DNA from: Bolinopsis microptera
Lineage: Eukaryota > Ctenophora > Tentaculata > Lobata > Bolinopsidae
NCBI RefSeq assembly: GCF_026151205.1
Contig: NC_087077.1
Coordinates: 16,094,983 to 16,158,982 of the forward strand
Direction: 5' to 3'
DNA: 64,000 bases
Position 1 is the first letter of the stretch. Each line of letters opens with the position of its first letter. Of this stretch, positions 63,274 to 64,000 are shown one piece after another. Under the pieces are notes generated by a model. The model was not told the DNA's origin. It was given only the letters and a program-made list of their open reading frames with translations, and did not search any database. The position numbers were made by a program, and so were the translations under genes.

Positions 63274-64000
63274 GGGTTGCCAACCGATATTATCGGCCGA
63301 TAATTATCGGCGATAATTTCCCAAAAATCGTTATCGATTATCGCGATAATTTTCGAGAATTATCGCGATAATCAACAAATGTTTATTTAAAGGGTAAAAT
63401 GGCCAAAATTCAACATATTTTTCGAATCTATTTCTCTGTTTGTTAAGTTAAAACTCAGTGCTAGCATAATTTTCAGTGTGATGGTCTGCTGACGTGCTGT
63501 GTAGTGTGTACTGTGTAGTGTGTATGAATTTGTGGAAGTGAACATTGAAATGTTGCGTTATCGCATCTAGTAGGTAACTTGGAGGTTGTATGGTCAGACG
63601 TAGTTATTGTTGTTTGTTGAATTGCACGAAAAGGAACTCAGACTGCAACGAAACTACAAAACCCGTTGGAGCTCGCTGTGCAGTATGTTGGAGAGATATG
63701 ACCGGATAACTTATGCAGTGCACAGAATTTTAGATGACTTGGAGCTAGGCAATCTAAAACTGGATGTAGAAGAGACTGAGTTAGCTAAAGACATTACCAA
63801 GACTCTCGCACCGTTCAAGATTGTAACTGAGTCTTTGTGTAAAAGAGACAGCAAGCTCGCTCAAGCAGAAGTGATTATTTAGTTTATTGACAGCAAGTAA
63901 AGCTAGAAGATATCTGAAATATAAGACTCGCCACTTTCTCGAACCCTTCTCGATAAGCTACGTACACGATATGCCAAGAGAAAGAACCTTCACTTCGTAT
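63274..64000 (+). mobile_element. hAT element remnant, running off the window
   Basis: CTAGGGTTGCCAACCGATAT at 63274 has the form of a hAT 5' end and is followed by ATTATCG/CGATAAT palindromic subterminal repeats to 63375. About 240 bp later a hAT transposase fragment begins. Most of the transposase (BED finger, first catalytic part) is missing, so this is an internally deleted copy. The right end is outside the window. Confidence 0.6.
63610..63882 (+). pseudogene. hAT transposase C-terminal-half fragment
   Basis: Reads RLQRNYKTRWSSLCSMLERY, DRITYAVHRIL, ELAKDITKTLAPFKIVTESL and KRDSKLAQAEVII. TRW.S...ML.R and L.PF...TE.L......A are the signature of the hAT RNase H-like domain region of ZBED/hobo-type transposases. 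There is no ATG at the start and a TAG ends the frame at 63880; the continuation to 64000 is out of frame. Confidence 0.75.

Overview
This is eukaryotic nuclear DNA, AT-rich and gene-poor, most likely from an invertebrate animal. The evidence is spliced exons with GT..AG borders, a BTB-domain gene family, a polyadenylation signal, an interstitial CCCTAA tract of the animal telomere type, tRNA-derived SINE sequence, several non-LTR retrotransposon families and many non-autonomous DNA transposons. The style of the LINE proteins, the BTB duplicates and the hairpin repeats would fit a cnidarian or similar marine invertebrate, but nothing here fixes the phylum. No bacterial operons, rRNA genes, CRISPR arrays or viral genomes were seen. 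Several apparent ORFs open only with GTG or TTG; the starts given here use the first in-frame ATG.

Layout. 1-20.3 kb is almost entirely mobile DNA. It holds a repeat family made of two inverted arms (copies near 0.1, 2.7, 8.5, 9.8, 11.9, 14.9 and 19.0 kb), a 1.15 kb inverted-repeat unit carrying a tyrosine-recombinase-like ORF fragment and a CACGTG cluster (3.2-4.4 kb), a perfect four-way-junction repeat (7.15 kb), a hAT-type MITE (8.2 kb), a 1.88 kb TA-flanked transposon (12.5-14.4 kb), a foldback element (15.8 kb), a LINE mosaic (16.5-18.3 kb), an 8-bp-TSD element built of GGGGAACTTT blocks (18.5 kb) and a retroposed insert with a 12-bp target duplication (19.8 kb). 21.2-22.3 kb carries the last exons of a host coiled-coil gene.

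23-32.5 kb contains a CR1-like LINE end, a SINE, and a BTB gene family: one full-length copy with a nonsense codon, one 5'-truncated copy joined to a LINE tail, and one small fragment. A Helitron-like end and a decayed LINE of another clade follow. 33.5-36.8 kb is one 3.3 kb DNA transposon (4-bp TSD) into which a mariner-like element and a LINE 3' end have jumped. 37-40.4 kb is a nearly intact APE-RT LINE broken by one missing base.

40.4-64 kb has the only clean host-like genes: a proline/alanine-rich protein with a 5'UTR intron (45.3-46.9 kb), a small predicted secreted protein (52.1 kb) with a decayed copy, and a 90-residue ORF present twice in a recent 1.57 kb tandem duplication (58.4-61.5 kb). 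Between them lie a 63-bp satellite split by a LINE-type element that carries only ORF1 (54.7-56.1 kb), several long palindromes, and at the right edge a hAT element remnant. The genes do not form a pathway. The main interest is a dense record of nested insertions, several of which can be dated against uninterrupted copies inside this same window, together with unusual structured repeats.
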